The notes: generated by a model not told the origin, from the letters alone. DNA of 19,583 nt from Saccoglossus kowalevskii (GCF_000003605.2 NW_003138320.1:170811-190393), one strand, 5' to 3'; shown: positions 1 through 8,825, counted from the stretch's first letter. Numbers and translations: made by a program.

Positions 1-527
1 ACAAGACAACATAGCGGCAAAATCATTATTTTACACAGATTACAGTGTCGCTTCAAGTCCCACTAAAATTTAGAAATCATAGTTTACAGCAGCAAATTGC
101 AAAAATCAATATCAATTATGCAAATAATAAATTAGGCTTATGAATATATTTTTATTAATTATACATTCATCTGTAAGGCATTGTCAATAGACATTCCAAA
201 ACATAATAGGTAACATGCTAAAAAGTTACTTGTTAGAACATGTATTTCAATAATTGAATTCAAAAACATGTCATGATAGAAATCAACTCACATTGCAAAA
301 ATGTACATCCAATATTAATTAATTGAAATGCAAAATTGGCCACTCAAGTTGTTTTTTCCCAGAAAAAAATTAAAATACATCAGTTTGCAATTGAATTTTT
401 TTGTTTGGTAATGAATTACAGCACAAAGCTTATTTCTCAACTCCAAAATTTGTAATATTGTATTTGCTCTTTCAATAATGCATTGAGCTTATGTAAATGA
501 TGTGCATGCAGCTGAGTTTATGGTTGA

Positions 528-592
528 ACAAGTAATATTTTAATGATCCAGCTTGCAAATGTAATTTGCATTTCTTTTGGAGACGCAATTAA
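528..592 (+). repeat. Dispersed ~56-bp repeat, diverged copy 1
   Basis: ACAAGTAATATTTTAATGAT, then CCAGC and a TTCTTTTGGAGAC box, line up with the same blocks of the copies at 4755 and 16985, but with more gaps. The exact 19-mer AATATTTTAATGATCCAGC (534-552) recurs at 4659-4677. Confidence 0.45.
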
Positions 593-613
593 AAACACAT
601 TTAAGAAATATAT

Positions 614-985
614 TGACTTTGAACATGGACACTCAGAGAACGTCAGAAATATGGCTCCAAAACTGCATTCACTGAAACAAAATGGCCACCAGACAGCTAT
701 TTTGCGTTCAACATGACAAACAAAGTTTAATGTACATACCAAGTTTGAACACGAATAACCCAGATTCTGACCCAGATTTGCAGAAATGCTTAATTTTGAT
801 GAAACTGTTAACATTAAAACAACCACAATTCAGCCATTTTTAGTCATATAACCAGATGATTAACTATGCACATTTACGACATGATGTATATGTAAAGTTT
901 GAAGATGAGTGTTCAGGACATGTCAGAAATATAGCTCCAAAACTACATATTGTCTAATGTTTATACTAATTTTGAACAAAATCCT
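614..985. repeat. Diverged duplicated segment (two copies)
   Basis: Copy one, about 614-755, and copy two, about 893-985, share GTCAGAAATAT-GCTCCAAAAC followed, after a gap longer in copy one, by AATGT--ATAC-AA-TTTGAACA. Orientation is the same. Copy two lacks about 50 bp of the middle. It is probably part of an old dispersed repeat. Confidence 0.45.
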
Positions 986-1375
986 TCTTTTTTAATATGT
1001 TTTTTTTATTACAATTATAAGAAACAACAGCCACCAATTGCAAGGTAGTCATAATAGTGAATTTTCTTAGTCATGTTATGGCCATCCACTACATCAAAAG
1101 AAGTAAATGAAAAAAAATTATTTTAAGGGTAAAATTTGCATAAAAACAAAACTTGCATGAAAATTTACTCATTTGCATAAAATAAAAGTTTAAGTTTAAG
1201 CAAATACATGGGTAGGTAGGGTTATCAGAAAGTATTTTTTTCCTCTGGCTCATAGGGAATACATTTTCCACAGAAGAAAACAAATATTTGCACTTCTCCT
1301 ACCCAGCAAAGGTTTTAAAATGATCCACTCTTTATCTGTATTAAATCTTCTTCAAGTAGGTTTTTAAATGATTAC

Positions 1376-1461
1376 CTGTTTGCACATTCATCCATGATTC
1401 TATTGACAACATGATGGCAATCCTCACCACAAAGTACTGTATTCAGCACAACTATAGAGTA
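1376..1461 (-). CDS. Hypothetical - strand gene, coding exon 3
   Basis: 86 bp on the - strand between acceptor atttatctacag and donor AACAG|gtaatc. Only the phase-0 frame is open, and that is the phase in which exon 2 ends. It encodes 28 residues, YSIVVLNTVLCGEDCHHVVN and then RIMDECAN, plus AG. The exon is richer in G and C than its surroundings. It has three Cys and a hydrophobic N-terminal strand or helix, but I recognise no motif. The gene must continue to the left; I could not place the next exon with confidence (it must be entered in phase 2). Confidence 0.5.
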
Positions 1462-1500
1462 CTGTAGATAAATATATAAAATAACACTTATGTTAGTAAA

Positions 1501-2182
1501 GACCACCTGCCTATAGTGACCACCTTTAAGCAGTCATGTGCAGTGACCTTTATATAAAAACCATCTGCCTATAGTGACTAGCTTTAAGCAGTCATGTGCA
1601 GTGACCTTTATATAAAGACCACCTGCCTATAGTGACTAGCTTTAAGCAGTCATGTGCAGTGACCTTTATATAAAGACCACCTCCCTATAGTGACTACCTT
1701 TAAGCAGTCATGTGCAGTGACCTTTATATAAAGACCACCTGCCTATAGTGACTAGCTTTAAGCAGTCATGTGCAGTGACCTTTATATAAAGACCACCTGC
1801 CTATAGTGACTACCTTTAAGCAGTCATGTGCAGTGATCTTTATATAAAGACCACCTGCCTATAGTGACTACCTTTAAGCAGTCATGTGCAGTGACCTTTA
1901 TATAAAGACCACCTCCCTATAGTGACTAGCTTTAAGCAGTCATGTGCAGTGACCTTTATATATAGACCACCTGCCTATAGTGAATAGTTTTAAGCAGTCA
2001 TGTACAGTGACCTTTATATAAAGACCACCTGCCTACAGTGACCACCTTTAAGCAGTCATGTGCAGTGACTTTATATAAAGAGCACCTGCCTATAGTGACC
2101 ACCTTTAAGCAGTCATGTACAGTGACCTTTATATAAAAGACCACCTGCCTATAGTGACCACCTTTAAGCAGTCATGTGCAGT
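1501..2182. repeat. 58-bp tandem array, about 11.8 copies
   Basis: Units start at 1501, 1559, 1617, 1675, 1733, 1791, 1849, 1907, 1965, 2023, 2080 and 2139. Spacing is 58 bp, with one 57-bp and one 59-bp unit near the right end. Each unit has GACCACCTGCCTATAGTGAC, then CTTTAAGCAGTCATGTGCAG, then TGACCTTTATATAAA. Most units differ by only a few bases. The last unit breaks off after 44 bp, and a degenerate relative (GGCCACCTGTCCAGTGTGAC) follows at 2201-2220. The array lies between exons 2 and 3 of the proposed - strand gene. Confidence 0.95.
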
Positions 2183-2931
2183 ACATCCCCTTTTTGTCAA
2201 GGCCACCTGTCCAGTGTGACCAGTGTCCATTTTGGCACCTGTTTAGGCAAATGAACCTGTGTGTAATAGCAAACATGGTGATTGCACATCTTTGCCACGA
2301 GTAGCTAACAGTCTCTACACTGACTTTTTCAATTAACTCAAGGCAAACAAACATATATTTATTTTACTCACCATCTTTAAAGGATGGTGGTCGCCACAAT
2401 AAGCCATGTTCAATATATTAGTTTACATAAAACGTGCTATGAGATGACCACAGCCCTTTAACTATCTGTTGACAAATAACTGCATCTTAAACTGAGAAAT
2501 TTGTGTCATTTGTTTTTTCACAAAATTTATTTAAAATTTGTTTTTGAAAACTGTGTAGTGCGTAATATTAACCATATACATGAATATTTTGTTACCCTGT
2601 CTTTGAGGAATATTTTAGTGACTACCCTGGTACCATATTGTCTCTATTTAGTAACACATGCACTTGAAAATGAGTGGAAATGGAAATGAATCTGTGGTCA
2701 AAATGAGTATTTTATTGATCCTGCGTATAAAAACAAAAAGCTATTTTTTGCTTTATCTGCGCTTTTATGAGAGATGTGCTTCCAATGGAGAAAACCCCTG
2801 TCACAAAAATAAAACAGAAACTCGCAGATATGGCTATGGAATGAAAAAGATGGCGAATTTGATGACTCACTCAGACAAAAATATCATGTGACATTGAAAT
2901 CTGCAAATGATCTAATAATTGAGTTTCTTAC
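2183..2931. other. Remainder of the intron of the hypothetical - strand gene
   Basis: AT-rich non-coding sequence with a decayed array copy at the left. A good - strand donor sequence (AAGATG|gtgagt) lies near 2372 next to a short ATG frame (MAYCGDHHPLKM), which could be an alternative first exon. Otherwise nothing is seen. Confidence 0.4.
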
Positions 2932-3130
2932 CTCTTCATAGATACAGTTCAATATTTGTATTTTGTCAAATTCACACATCACAGGTGATGCAGGTTGTTC
3001 TCTTACACAGGATGGTTGTTTATCAGATAGCTCAGCAATGTCTAAAGAACTATAGGATATCTTATGATCTATGCCAAATACTGCCCGGCTGTAGAAATAT
3101 AAGAAATTGGCATTGGTCTGGTAAAAGGGT
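2932..3130 (-). CDS. Hypothetical - strand gene, coding exon 2
   Basis: 199 bp on the - strand: acceptor aaactattacag, donor GAAGAG|gtaaga (strong). After completing an Arg codon it encodes 66 residues without a stop, beginning PFYQTNANFLYFYSRAVFGI and ending FDKIQILNCIYEE, and leaves in phase 0. The composition is balanced, with no low-complexity run, no transmembrane segment and three Cys, and is unlike the surrounding AT-rich DNA. An alternative acceptor, tatatttctacag, would shorten it to start at CCGGGCAG. I know no family that fits. This is the strongest exon of the proposed gene. Open frames on the + strand over the same interval (2919-3179) lack comparable splice signals. Confidence 0.55.
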
Positions 3131-3214
3131 CTGTAATAGTTTGGCACAGGGAAAAGTGTTACTTACAGTAGAAAGGTAGATTTCGTAATGAAACAAGCAG
3201 CCTATCGGCTGAGA

Positions 3215-4195
3215 TAGCTCCGCTGTTAGCAATGCACATTTCAATTAAAAAACTGAAGACATCATTAGAAAATGAACAATATGTATAGTATCAAAGCAAT
3301 TAGACTTACAGTTTTTAACAAGAAGTCGAAAATATCACTTTCTACCAAAAATGACGAAAATATTCACCGAAATTAGAGAATTAAAGATATCATCACGAAA
3401 TGAACAAATCTGAGAGAGGTCCACATGTAGTACCTATATATGTAATATCAAAGCAATCGGACTTACAGTTTTTAACAAGAAGTCGAAAATATCACTTTTT
3501 ACCAAAAATGACAAAAATATTCACAAAAATTAGAGAATTGAAGATATTATCACAAAAGGAACAAATCTGAGAAAGGTCTACATGTAGTATCTATATATGT
3601 AATATCAAAGCAATTGAACTATTGTTTTTTAACAAGAAGTCGTAAATATCACTTTTTACCAAAAATTACAAAAATATTCACCAAAATTAGAGAATTGAAG
3701 ATATCATCACAAAATGAACAAATCTGAGAGAGGTCCATATGTAGTACCTATATATGTAATATCAAAGCAATCGGACTTGCGGTTTTTAACAAGAAGTCGA
3801 AAATATCACTTTTTACCAAAAATGACAAAAATATTCACCAAAATTAGAGAATTAAAGATATCATTACAAAATGAACAAACTTGAGAGAGGTCCACATGTA
3901 GTACCTATAAATGTAATATCAAAGCAATTGCACTTGCAGTTTTTAACAAGAAGTCGAAAATATCACTTTTTACCAAAAATAACAAAAATATTCACCAAAA
4001 TTAGAGAATTGAAGATATCAACATGAAATGAACAAACCTGAGAGAGGTCTACCCAAGGTACATATACACCAAGTATCAAAGCATTCAGGCTTGTAGTTTT
4101 CAAGAAGAAGTCGAAAAAGTAAAACATTGACACGGACAACGACGGACAATCACTCATATGATAAGCTCCGGTCGACAAAGTCGACAGCGGAGCTA
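3215..4195 (+). mobile_element. Pearl/CvA-like non-autonomous element (Helentron/HINE type)
   Basis: The left end TAGCTCCGCTGT (3215-3226) is an exact inverted copy of the right end ACAGCGGAGCTA (4184-4195). Between them is a core of six tandem units. Near the right end comes CACGGACAACGACGGACAA and then a hairpin, AGCTCCG (4164-4170) pairing with CGGAGCT (4188-4194), with inner GTCGAC-aaa-GTCGAC, followed by AAAAA. Subterminal inverted repeats, a core of about 160-bp tandem units, a 3' hairpin and an ending GAGCTAAAA are the known layout of bivalve Pearl/CvA elements and of Helentron-associated elements. It has no coding capacity. It sits in the first intron of the proposed - strand gene. 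Exact outer borders are uncertain by some tens of bases on the left. Confidence 0.7.
3246..4115 (+). repeat. 157-bp tandem core of the Pearl-like element
   Basis: The landmark AACAAGAAGTCG recurs at 3317, 3474, 3631, 3788 and 3945, exactly 157 bp apart, and once more as CAAGAAGAAGTCG at 4101. Each unit runs through ATCACTTTTTACCAAAAAT, CACCAAAATTAGAGAATT, GAGAGAGGTCCACATGTAG and TATATATGTAATATCAAAGC. The first and last units are partial and the most diverged. Confidence 0.95.
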
Positions 4196-4456
4196 AAAAG
4201 AGAACTGGTGGTGAAAAGGTTAAAATAATAATTATATACCAGTGTAATATTTAAAATGACAATGTATTGAAATTCTGTTTGTTGTATGCAAAACCAAAGG
4301 AATCATAAAAATCACAAAACGTTTTTTGCTGTAAAATTTTACAATTTTAGTGAAACTATTGGACCATATGGCAATGATGTGTTTCCAATTTTTAAAAAAA
4401 GTCTATTATTGTGACTGACTGACGGACAAAATGTTAGCATATCCCATTTGCTTAAA

Positions 4457-4611
4457 GCGGGGGAGTCGTCACCTGCGCATGCGTCAGGTGGCCATAGCGT
4501 GTCATTGTTTAGAAAACAAGCGTCTACCCACGAGCCTTTGCGTTTTAGCGTGTGTTGTTATCGCCGCTTGAGACTCAATTCCCGCGAGTGCGCAGGTGAC
4601 AACCCTCCCGC
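4457..4611. mobile_element. Small terminal-inverted-repeat element (MITE-like)
   Basis: The arms begin GCGGG and share the perfect 12-mer GTCACCTGCGCA (4468-4479), present inverted as TGCGCAGGTGAC (4589-4600). Imperfect pairing covers about 28 bp per arm and may extend outward to about 4445 and 4625 (CATTTGCTTAAA against CATTTCTAGTTGAA). The interior is GC-rich relative to its AT-rich flanks. Open frames through it (4448-4654 on +, 4558-4761 on -) are chance by-products of the low stop content. No clear target duplication is seen. Confidence 0.6.
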
Positions 4612-4754
4612 TTCAACTAGAAATGCATGTTTTTCTATAATAGGCGGATCATAGTGCAAATATTTTAATGATCCAGCATATACCTTGTTTGCTCTATTAG
4701 TAGGGCATGCGTTAACATAAATTACATGTACTAAGGTATTACTGTGTTCAAAAC

Positions 4755-4809
4755 AAGTCATATTTTAATTATTCAGTATACAATAAATTTTGGTTTATAT
4801 GCGCTTCTA
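4755..4809 (+). repeat. Dispersed ~56-bp repeat, copy 2
   Basis: Shares AAGTNATATTTTNATNATTCAG, CAANAAAT, TTGGTT and GCGCTTCTA with 16985-17040, about 84% identical with one indel by hand alignment. A GGAGAT box follows in both copies. The start AATATTTTAATGATCCAGC of the related copy at 534 also occurs exactly at 4659-4677, just upstream. Confidence 0.6.
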
Positions 4810-4859
4810 GCGGAGATGTAATTTTAATAAAGGAAACACTTTCTCAAGCCCCCACTCCC

Positions 4860-5060
4860 CGCCAATCCTTAACCTGGGCCCTAACCCTCACACTCCAGCC
4901 CCTCGATGTAAATGTATATACCCTCCAAATAACTATACATATCCTGAAGAGGAACATATACAATTGAAATTGGGGGGGGGGCACTGAGGGCATGGTTAGA
5001 ATAAGAGTTACGGATTATAGGGCCCTCGGCAAGTTGTGAGAGGGGGTGATATTTACATTT
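4860..5060. other. C-rich and G-rich asymmetric stretch
   Basis: A C-rich stretch (about 4850-4910) is followed by a run of ten G (4972-4981) and a G-rich stretch (about 4981-5050). Arms carrying GGGCCCT and ATGTAAAT/ATTTACAT pair only loosely. Probably an old degraded repeat. Confidence 0.3.
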
Positions 5061-5435
5061 GGTCGACTGTGTTTGGGTGAGTAGTAAATCAATGACTGAA
5101 CGAATGATATAACCCAATCCTAAAGTGACGTGAATCCAGGGATATATTCACATAAATAGTATTCGATCACTGAACTCTAAAACTAAACTAAACATTGCCA
5201 AGTCATTTTCACAATTTTTTTAGGTTTTTTTTTTTTCTATTCATAACTCGTTCAATACTCAATTTCACTTCGCTATGATTCTTAGCCCTCTTGGCTCCTG
5301 GTCTAGTTTACATTTGGTGTAATTGCCGAGCCGACTCACACTCAATAAACAGCTCTGATTTGTTAAACTTAAAAGAAGTTGTTCAAGCTCAAAGTAACAC
5401 CATAATCGAAACAAGAAATATTATAAGTGATATAC

Positions 5436-5488
5436 CTTCCTGCAGCAGCAACGTCAGTATAAGCAAGGATGACACGGTTTTTGAACAT
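5436..5488 (-). CDS. Hypothetical - strand gene, coding exon 1
   Basis: On the - strand, ATG at 5488 opens MFKNRVILAYTDVAAAG (17 codons) plus AG, ending at GGAAG|gtatat. An in-frame TAG lies a few codons upstream, so the ATG is the first in its frame. The AG joins the A that starts the next proposed exon (3130) to make Arg, in frame. I do not recognise the protein. The opening reads in the opposite direction to ALDH4A1. The evidence is splice-site quality, phase fit and the open frame. The longer + strand open frame across the same bases (5291-5521) looks like an antisense shadow. By itself this exon is weak; its support comes from the next one. Confidence 0.45.
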
Positions 5489-6224
5489 TTCGGGATTCTA
5501 CTTGTAAATCTATCTCGTTAATTTATGATTAACAGTTAGAATATATCAGCCGTCAACGAACGAACACAGCTCAATATCTGACCTCAAGTTCAGGTCATAC
5601 GGTCAGCTGTGTGGTAATGAGCTTTGCAAATATCACTATCAGACAAGTATTCGTCACACTTTACGAATAATTCGACTGAATGTGTCTTTAAAATTATGTT
5701 AATAACATTGAGTTACATCTGTCAGTCAACAAATATACGACATGCAACAAATGTCCGTGTCTGTGGCGTAATTTCAATTTTGTGCTGTTAATTCGCAACT
5801 AGTTCGAAAATGCCTTCGAGTGGGAACGCGATTTGATTGGCTACACCATGGAACTATAAACCCTACACATTTTGACGACAGTGACACACCTCCAAATTAC
5901 GAAACGTGGTATACTACTGCCATTATTATTTCTCTGTCAGATGCCCGCACATTGAAGCATTTTTTTCTATTTTACTCCATCAATCACCCACTGTTCATCG
6001 AGTTATTTTACTAGTGGGACACACTATCAGTTCTATTTAACGCGTATGCGCTGTAAGTTGAGAAAATTGTATACCATACATGTGACCTCAAGCAGCTGGG
6101 GCCACGGATTCCAGTCACCTGACATCGGCTGATCGGCTGTTTGTGAGCTGTCCGACTCAACGAAATTACACATTTTTCAGAGTATTTACGTGTACCGGGG
6201 ACACCCCCGAGGTCAAGAGTCAAT
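5489..6224. promoter_or_regulatory. Putative bidirectional promoter between divergent genes
   Basis: 736 bp between the ATG proposed for the - strand gene (5486-5488, read leftward) and the ALDH4A1 ATG (6225). It is visibly less AT-rich than the flanks, especially 6030-6240. I see no convincing TATA box for either direction. It holds the palindrome TGACCT-n7-AGGTCA at 5579-5597 and another TGACCTCAAG at 6084-6093, both resembling nuclear-receptor half-sites. Transcription start sites and 5' UTR lengths cannot be placed. The promoter role is inferred from position. Confidence 0.45.
5579..5597. promoter_or_regulatory. Nuclear-receptor-like everted repeat
   Basis: TGACCT and AGGTCA half-sites face outward with a 7-bp spacer (caagttc). 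The whole is palindromic apart from the two C residues flanking the centre. AGGTCA is the classical nuclear-receptor half-site, so binding is plausible but unproven. It lies 91 bp upstream of the proposed - strand ATG. Confidence 0.35.
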
Positions 6225-6265
6225 ATGCTGACTGTCACGCTGCAAGTCTTTAGAAGAATTCAAAG
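6225..6265 (+). CDS. ALDH4A1: ALDH4A1 coding exon 1: mitochondrial presequence
   Basis: ATG at 6225 opens 13 codons (MLTVTLQVFRRIQ) plus two bases, AG, ending at a good donor (AAG|gtaaat). The AG joins the first G of exon 2 to make an Arg codon and continues in frame. The joined N-terminus has arginines at residues 10, 11, 14 and 18 and no acidic residue before Glu30, as expected of a mitochondrial matrix targeting peptide. An in-frame TGA at 6144-6146 with no ATG between it and 6225 makes this the first possible start in the frame. The exon is too short to recognise by homology. The assignment rests on phase, splice site and composition, so another upstream first exon is possible. Confidence 0.72.
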
Positions 6266-6402
6266 GTAAATTCCCTGCATTTTAATGCGATCGCAAGTTT
6301 CAGTTCACGCGGTTTGTGTTTCTTACAGCACCGGCTAAAAGGAACTTAATATATACCGGTTAACTGTGGATCATGGTCCCATGTATGGCCGTATTTTTAC
6401 TG

Positions 6403-6441
6403 GCTTGAAACATGGAGGCGTTAATCCTCCATGCTTGAAAC
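6403..6441. repeat. Hairpin flanked by a direct repeat
   Basis: CATGGAGG (6411-6418) and CCTCCATG (6426-6433) form a perfect 8-bp stem around a 7-base loop. The direct repeat GCTTGAAAC overlaps both outer ends (6403-6411 and 6433-6441). It lies 138 bp inside ALDH4A1 intron 1. Confidence 0.6.
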
Positions 6442-6663
6442 AAATCATGCATCAGATGTTGGAATTAATTGAATAATAATTATATATCAACTGAAAAATT
6501 ATAATTTTTTTCTTCTCAGTTATTTTTTGTTGGTATTTTTAAAACTCTCCAAGATGTGATTCAAGAAAACAATTTTGATACCTTGTATTTAATAAAAATT
6601 ACAGATATTTGTGAATTAATTGATATACAAAGTCGTATGTGAAAAAATAGGGGCCACAGACAA

Positions 6664-6788
6664 TTTTTTTTTTTTTTTTTTTTTTTTTGAGTTGATACTT
6701 CGAATTCTGTGGGGTGAAACATGACCCAAACTTTTTTCTTAAATGCGAGGTAGTTATACAATGAGAAGGATTAAAAAAAAAAAAAAAA
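6664..6788. repeat. Segment bounded by T25 and A16 runs
   Basis: A run of 25 T (6664-6688) and a run of 16 A (6773-6788) flank 84 bp of unrecognised sequence. They could be tails of two opposed retrosequences or simple mononucleotide expansion. Confidence 0.4.
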
Positions 6789-7704
6789 CAGGGTACAGAC
6801 TTATTATATCAAAACTAAAAATTCTGCCTTCGGTTGGCCGTATGGGGACAGAACATGGAATTTGTCTCGCAGTTTCCATATCAGTGTCAAATGATGACGT
6901 GGGATATGAAGGGTAATGTGTACAATATCTGCCAATGCTCAATACATTACAGCACACCATGTGCAAGGAACTATATAGAACACCTTTGTTTGTAGTTCCA
7001 TGACCTAACCTACTTTTTTTGGAAATTTTGGAACTGCAGCTCTGATTTTATATGTCTACTGTTATAAAATATCTTGTTATAAAGATTCTCAACTTTTGTT
7101 TTCAAACAAAATGATTGTCAATGCCCTGAAGGTTTACAACATGTCAGTACCTGTTCGTACACCAAATCTCCATGGTACATGTATAATTATAACAACATAT
7201 TTCAGAGACTTTTCGGCTACCCATATGACCACAGTGCCTGGTCTATGTTTGTTGCCAATCATGTCAAATCCTTTTTTTTTAAATTTACAGAAATGTAATT
7301 TAGAGAGCTGCATGCTTGTCCCATAGTATATTGTGTTTTATTATATTTAATGTCCTTTGACCACACATAATGTAACAAAATATATTATTTAGTGTCAAAT
7401 AAAATATACCATACTATACTATTAACTACTTTATATTACAGTGTTTGAATCAAATCATATACTAATGTACTGACACATTTGGCCTAATTGTGTAGTATCA
7501 CAGTAAAATATTAATTGATTTCCATATATATTTTTATTTATTTATTTTCTGGTTATTTTTTGTGTGCATGTGTTTTTTTTATATAGACACATTTGTCTGA
7601 AATAAATGCCTAATTTTTAAAGATATGGTTGTTTGAATAGTTTATGCTATACTATTCTTGGTGCAACAACGGCTATCAATTATCTTTTTAAATATTAATA
7701 AATT

Positions 7705-8312
7705 GCAAAAATAATAATCTTTAATCACTTAACATCCATTGGAATGGATGAAATTCGATACATGACAATGAACGAAAATACAATACAAACATTAATAAAA
7801 ATAACTAAGAACTACAAAAGAGGAAAAAAACAAAACTTTAAGTAAAATATACTTTGATGAATCAAACTATTACACTTATACTTCATTATTAGTGACCCAA
7901 TTATGTAATAGAGTTATGATGGTGTTGCTGCCTCAAGTCAAATGAAAAATTTTAGGTATTGAACAAGAGGTATTGCCATTTTTTGGCAACTTAATAAGAA
8001 AATGAACTTTTCGTTGAGATTCAAATTCTTGAAAGCATTTTCATGCTGTTCAGCTTTTGTGAAGAGTTGATTTTTCTGGTGGCAATAAATTGGGCACGAC
8101 ATAACAAAGTGTTGCTCATCTTCGATTTCATTGATGGTACAGTAATTACATATTCTTTGTTCTAAAGGCACTCAATTTCTTAGTGAGTGATTACTTAATC
8201 CAAACTTGGTTAGAATTTCAAGGAGTTCTTCATTTTTAATTTCTAGTAGGTAGATTTCTATTTCTATATCTTTCCTGAAGGTTCTGTAGGTACTTAATTG
8301 GCAGTTGAATCA
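7705..8312 (-). mobile_element. Decayed 3' end of a non-LTR (LINE) retrotransposon
   Basis: On the - strand, from about 8300 leftward, the frame reads STYRTFRKDIEIE, LLEILTKFGLSNHSLRN, a stop at 8172-8174, then PLEQRICNYC, EIEDEQHFVMSCPIY and so on to a stop just after 7938. This is the reverse-transcriptase C-terminal tail common to marine-invertebrate LINEs: LTKFR-S-HSL, R-C--C and EDE-HF---CP, a CCHC-like zinc motif. A few residues normally found between HSL and PLEQ are missing at the stop, so the copy is broken. The 3' UTR runs to about 7705 and contains a perfect 8-bp hairpin CATCCATT-gg-AATGGATG (7734-7751), then ATTAAAGATTATTATTTTT, typical of the 3' terminus. It lies antisense in ALDH4A1 intron 1. 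No upstream reverse-transcriptase or endonuclease part is recognised. Confidence 0.75.
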
Positions 8313-8825
8313 AACCAGCCAATCAATGAGCCCAGTTTGCAGCAATGTCATTTGAAATTGTGCTGATGTTATTCAGTCAGCCAATAGAATGGTTTCTATT
8401 TTTCATGATTCAATGTCAAAATGCCAATCTTTCAAAGGGGATTATGGCATTAAAATATTACCTATTCAAAATTGACCATCATCAAAAGTAGTTTGGATTT
8501 GTCAAATCCCATGCGATGTGTTAATTCCTCTATAATGCTATGACCTGAGTTTGTCCTGTATTTATAGAAATTTGTAAATTCTGATCATCAGCTTGTGCAA
8601 AAGCCAGATGGTATCGCTAACGTGAACGTCGCTAATATGGCACAGTGTGCAGTTTATTATCATTATTGTGATATATTTTACAATGACAATTATTTTATGG
8701 CTCACACTGTGATAATTTTGAAAACTTGTTTTCTACTCAGCAACCGTCCATGTGGCACTCGTCTCAAACTTAACAATCATGTGTCAAACTTACAGTAAAA
8801 TAATGACGTCTTAGGATGAACAATG

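Larger units (their letters stand above)
1..1375. other. AT-rich region, possibly intron and further exons of the - strand gene
   Basis: No exon can be supported firmly. On the - strand, 62..1 follows an acceptor (tttctaaattttag) with 20 open codons to the window edge, and 391-476 contains a Leu- and Glu-rich open stretch (ERANTILQILELRNKLCA) after acataag. Neither joins exon 3 in phase directly. The 102-codon - strand open frame at 518-826 lies largely within a repeated segment (614-755 resembles 893-985), so I do not call it a gene. Confidence 0.4.

Noticed and set aside
518-826. 102-codon open frame on -
   Set aside because: It lies mostly in a segment repeated at 893-985, has unusual Cys/Phe-rich content, and has no matching exon structure.
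1501-2182. CRISPR array
   Set aside because: The repeats are directly contiguous 58-bp units without unique spacers, in eukaryotic DNA.
2366-2410. - strand mini-exon MAYCGDHHPLKM ending at a strong donor (gtgagt)
   Set aside because: It joins exon 3 in phase, but it has an in-frame stop upstream and no acceptor between that stop and the ATG. It could only be an alternative first exon, so I did not list it as CDS.
2919-3244. Open frames on + and a second - frame over 2919-3244
   Set aside because: Shadows of the - strand exon at 2932-3130.
4448-4761. Open frames through the GC-rich inverted-repeat element
   Set aside because: They result from low stop content in a non-coding inverted repeat.
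4850-5060. C-rich and G-rich blocks as terminal inverted repeats of an element
   Set aside because: The arms align only loosely and the match is mostly compositional.
5291-5521. 76-codon open frame on +
   Set aside because: It overlaps the proposed - strand exon 1 and has no recognisable domain or splice support.
8641-8711. CACAGTGTG and CACACTGTG 9-bp inverted pair
   Set aside because: Short arms with a 53-base spacer; could easily arise by chance.
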